The position numbers were made by a program, and so were the translations under genes. Shown here piece after piece: positions 5,601 to 5,861 of a DNA stretch of 5,861 nucleotides (positions within the stretch are counted from its first letter, which is position 1; each line of letters opens with the position of its first letter). The notes under the pieces are model-generated. The model did no database searches. It was not told the origin of the DNA and saw only the letters and a list, made by a program, of their open reading frames with translations. This DNA comes from Pseudomonadota bacterium (GTDB lineage: Bacteria; Bdellovibrionota_C; UBA2361; OMII01): NCBI GenBank assembly GCA_027486155.1, contig JAIXPR010000095.1, forward strand, positions 1-5,861, given 5' to 3'.

Positions 5601-5861
5601 AGGCGGTCATTCCTGACCGCCATGTGGTTGCATGAGGCGTTGGTCTTTCGCCATGCGCGATATTACGGCGACCAGGAATGGTCGCCCTCCCAATGTTCAA
5701 CCCGTGAACGGAAAGGCGGTCATTCCTGACCGCCATGTGGTTGCATGAGGCGTTGGTCTTTCGCAATGCGCGATATTCCGGCGACCAGGAATGGTCGCCC
5801 TCCCTACGTTCAATCCACCATCGGGAGGGCGGTCATTCCTGACCGCCATGTGGTTGCATGA
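5601..5861. repeat. Tandem array of 113-bp BIME-like units, running off the window
   Basis: Two full units (5601-5713, 5714-5826) and the start of a third (from 5827) are visible. Each holds a type B hairpin (5602-5621, 5715-5734, 5828-5847; arms GGCGGTCA and TGACCGCC, loop TTCC), a 45-bp spacer, then a type A hairpin in opposite sense (5667-5686, 5780-5799; loop GGAA) followed by CTCCC and a variable 23-bp linker. All hairpins recur at exactly 113 bp. The two full units differ at only two spacer positions, and most differences are in the linker, so amplification looks recent. Read on the minus strand, each unit has the order of the 711-802 element. The first unit begins 51 bases after the patatin stop codon, so hairpins may also affect the 3' end of that message. 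Confidence 0.88.

Noticed and set aside
5578..5766. Minus-strand open frame of 62 codons across the tandem repeats
   Set aside because: It is a translation of the repeat units themselves (similar peptide segments recur with the repeat) and has no family signature or ribosome-binding site. Such frames are a common source of false hypothetical proteins.
5601..5861. CRISPR array
   Set aside because: The 113-bp period, palindromic hairpins in both senses and near-identical spacers do not fit the 25-40 bp repeats with unique spacers of CRISPR, and no cas gene is present.

Overview
The window comes from a Gram-negative bacterium. It encodes both membrane subunits of the lipopolysaccharide exporter (LptF and LptG), a bacterial-type cytidylate kinase and a bS21 ribosomal protein. 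Base composition is moderate to high GC by eye, and two of the four protein-coding loci probably start with GTG. No phylum can be assigned from this alone; a proteobacterial or deltaproteobacterial-like lineage is only an impression from the LptF and bS21 sequences.

Layout from left to right. Positions 1-24 hold a palindromic repeat hairpin. A leader region follows, with a candidate promoter and a perfect hairpin, and then rpsU (bS21) with an unusual disordered N-terminal extension and a clear intrinsic terminator. Next comes a 92-bp element made of two opposed hairpins (711-802). A candidate promoter then leads into a two-gene operon, lptF-lptG, joined by an ATGA overlap. cmk is convergent to lptG. 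It is separated by a 293-bp divergent intergenic region from a patatin-like phospholipase gene. The last roughly 260 bp are a 113-bp-period tandem array of the same two hairpins, and it runs off the window edge.

The genes are mostly household or envelope functions: translation, LPS export, pyrimidine nucleotide phosphorylation and a lipid acyl hydrolase. LptF and LptG would form the transmembrane channel that, with the LptB ATPase encoded elsewhere, extracts LPS from the inner membrane. The patatin-like protein may act on membrane lipids, but nothing in the sequence links it to Lpt.

The most interesting content is the repeat family. Two related 20-bp hairpins (type A with arm GGCGACCA, type B with arm GGCGGTCA) differ by paired, compensatory changes. 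They often carry a GGGAG foot and occur in head-to-head pairs. This matches the architecture of REP/BIME elements mobilised by REP-associated tyrosine transposases (RAYTs), although no such transposase gene lies in this window. No CRISPR array, tRNA, rRNA or transposase gene was found.
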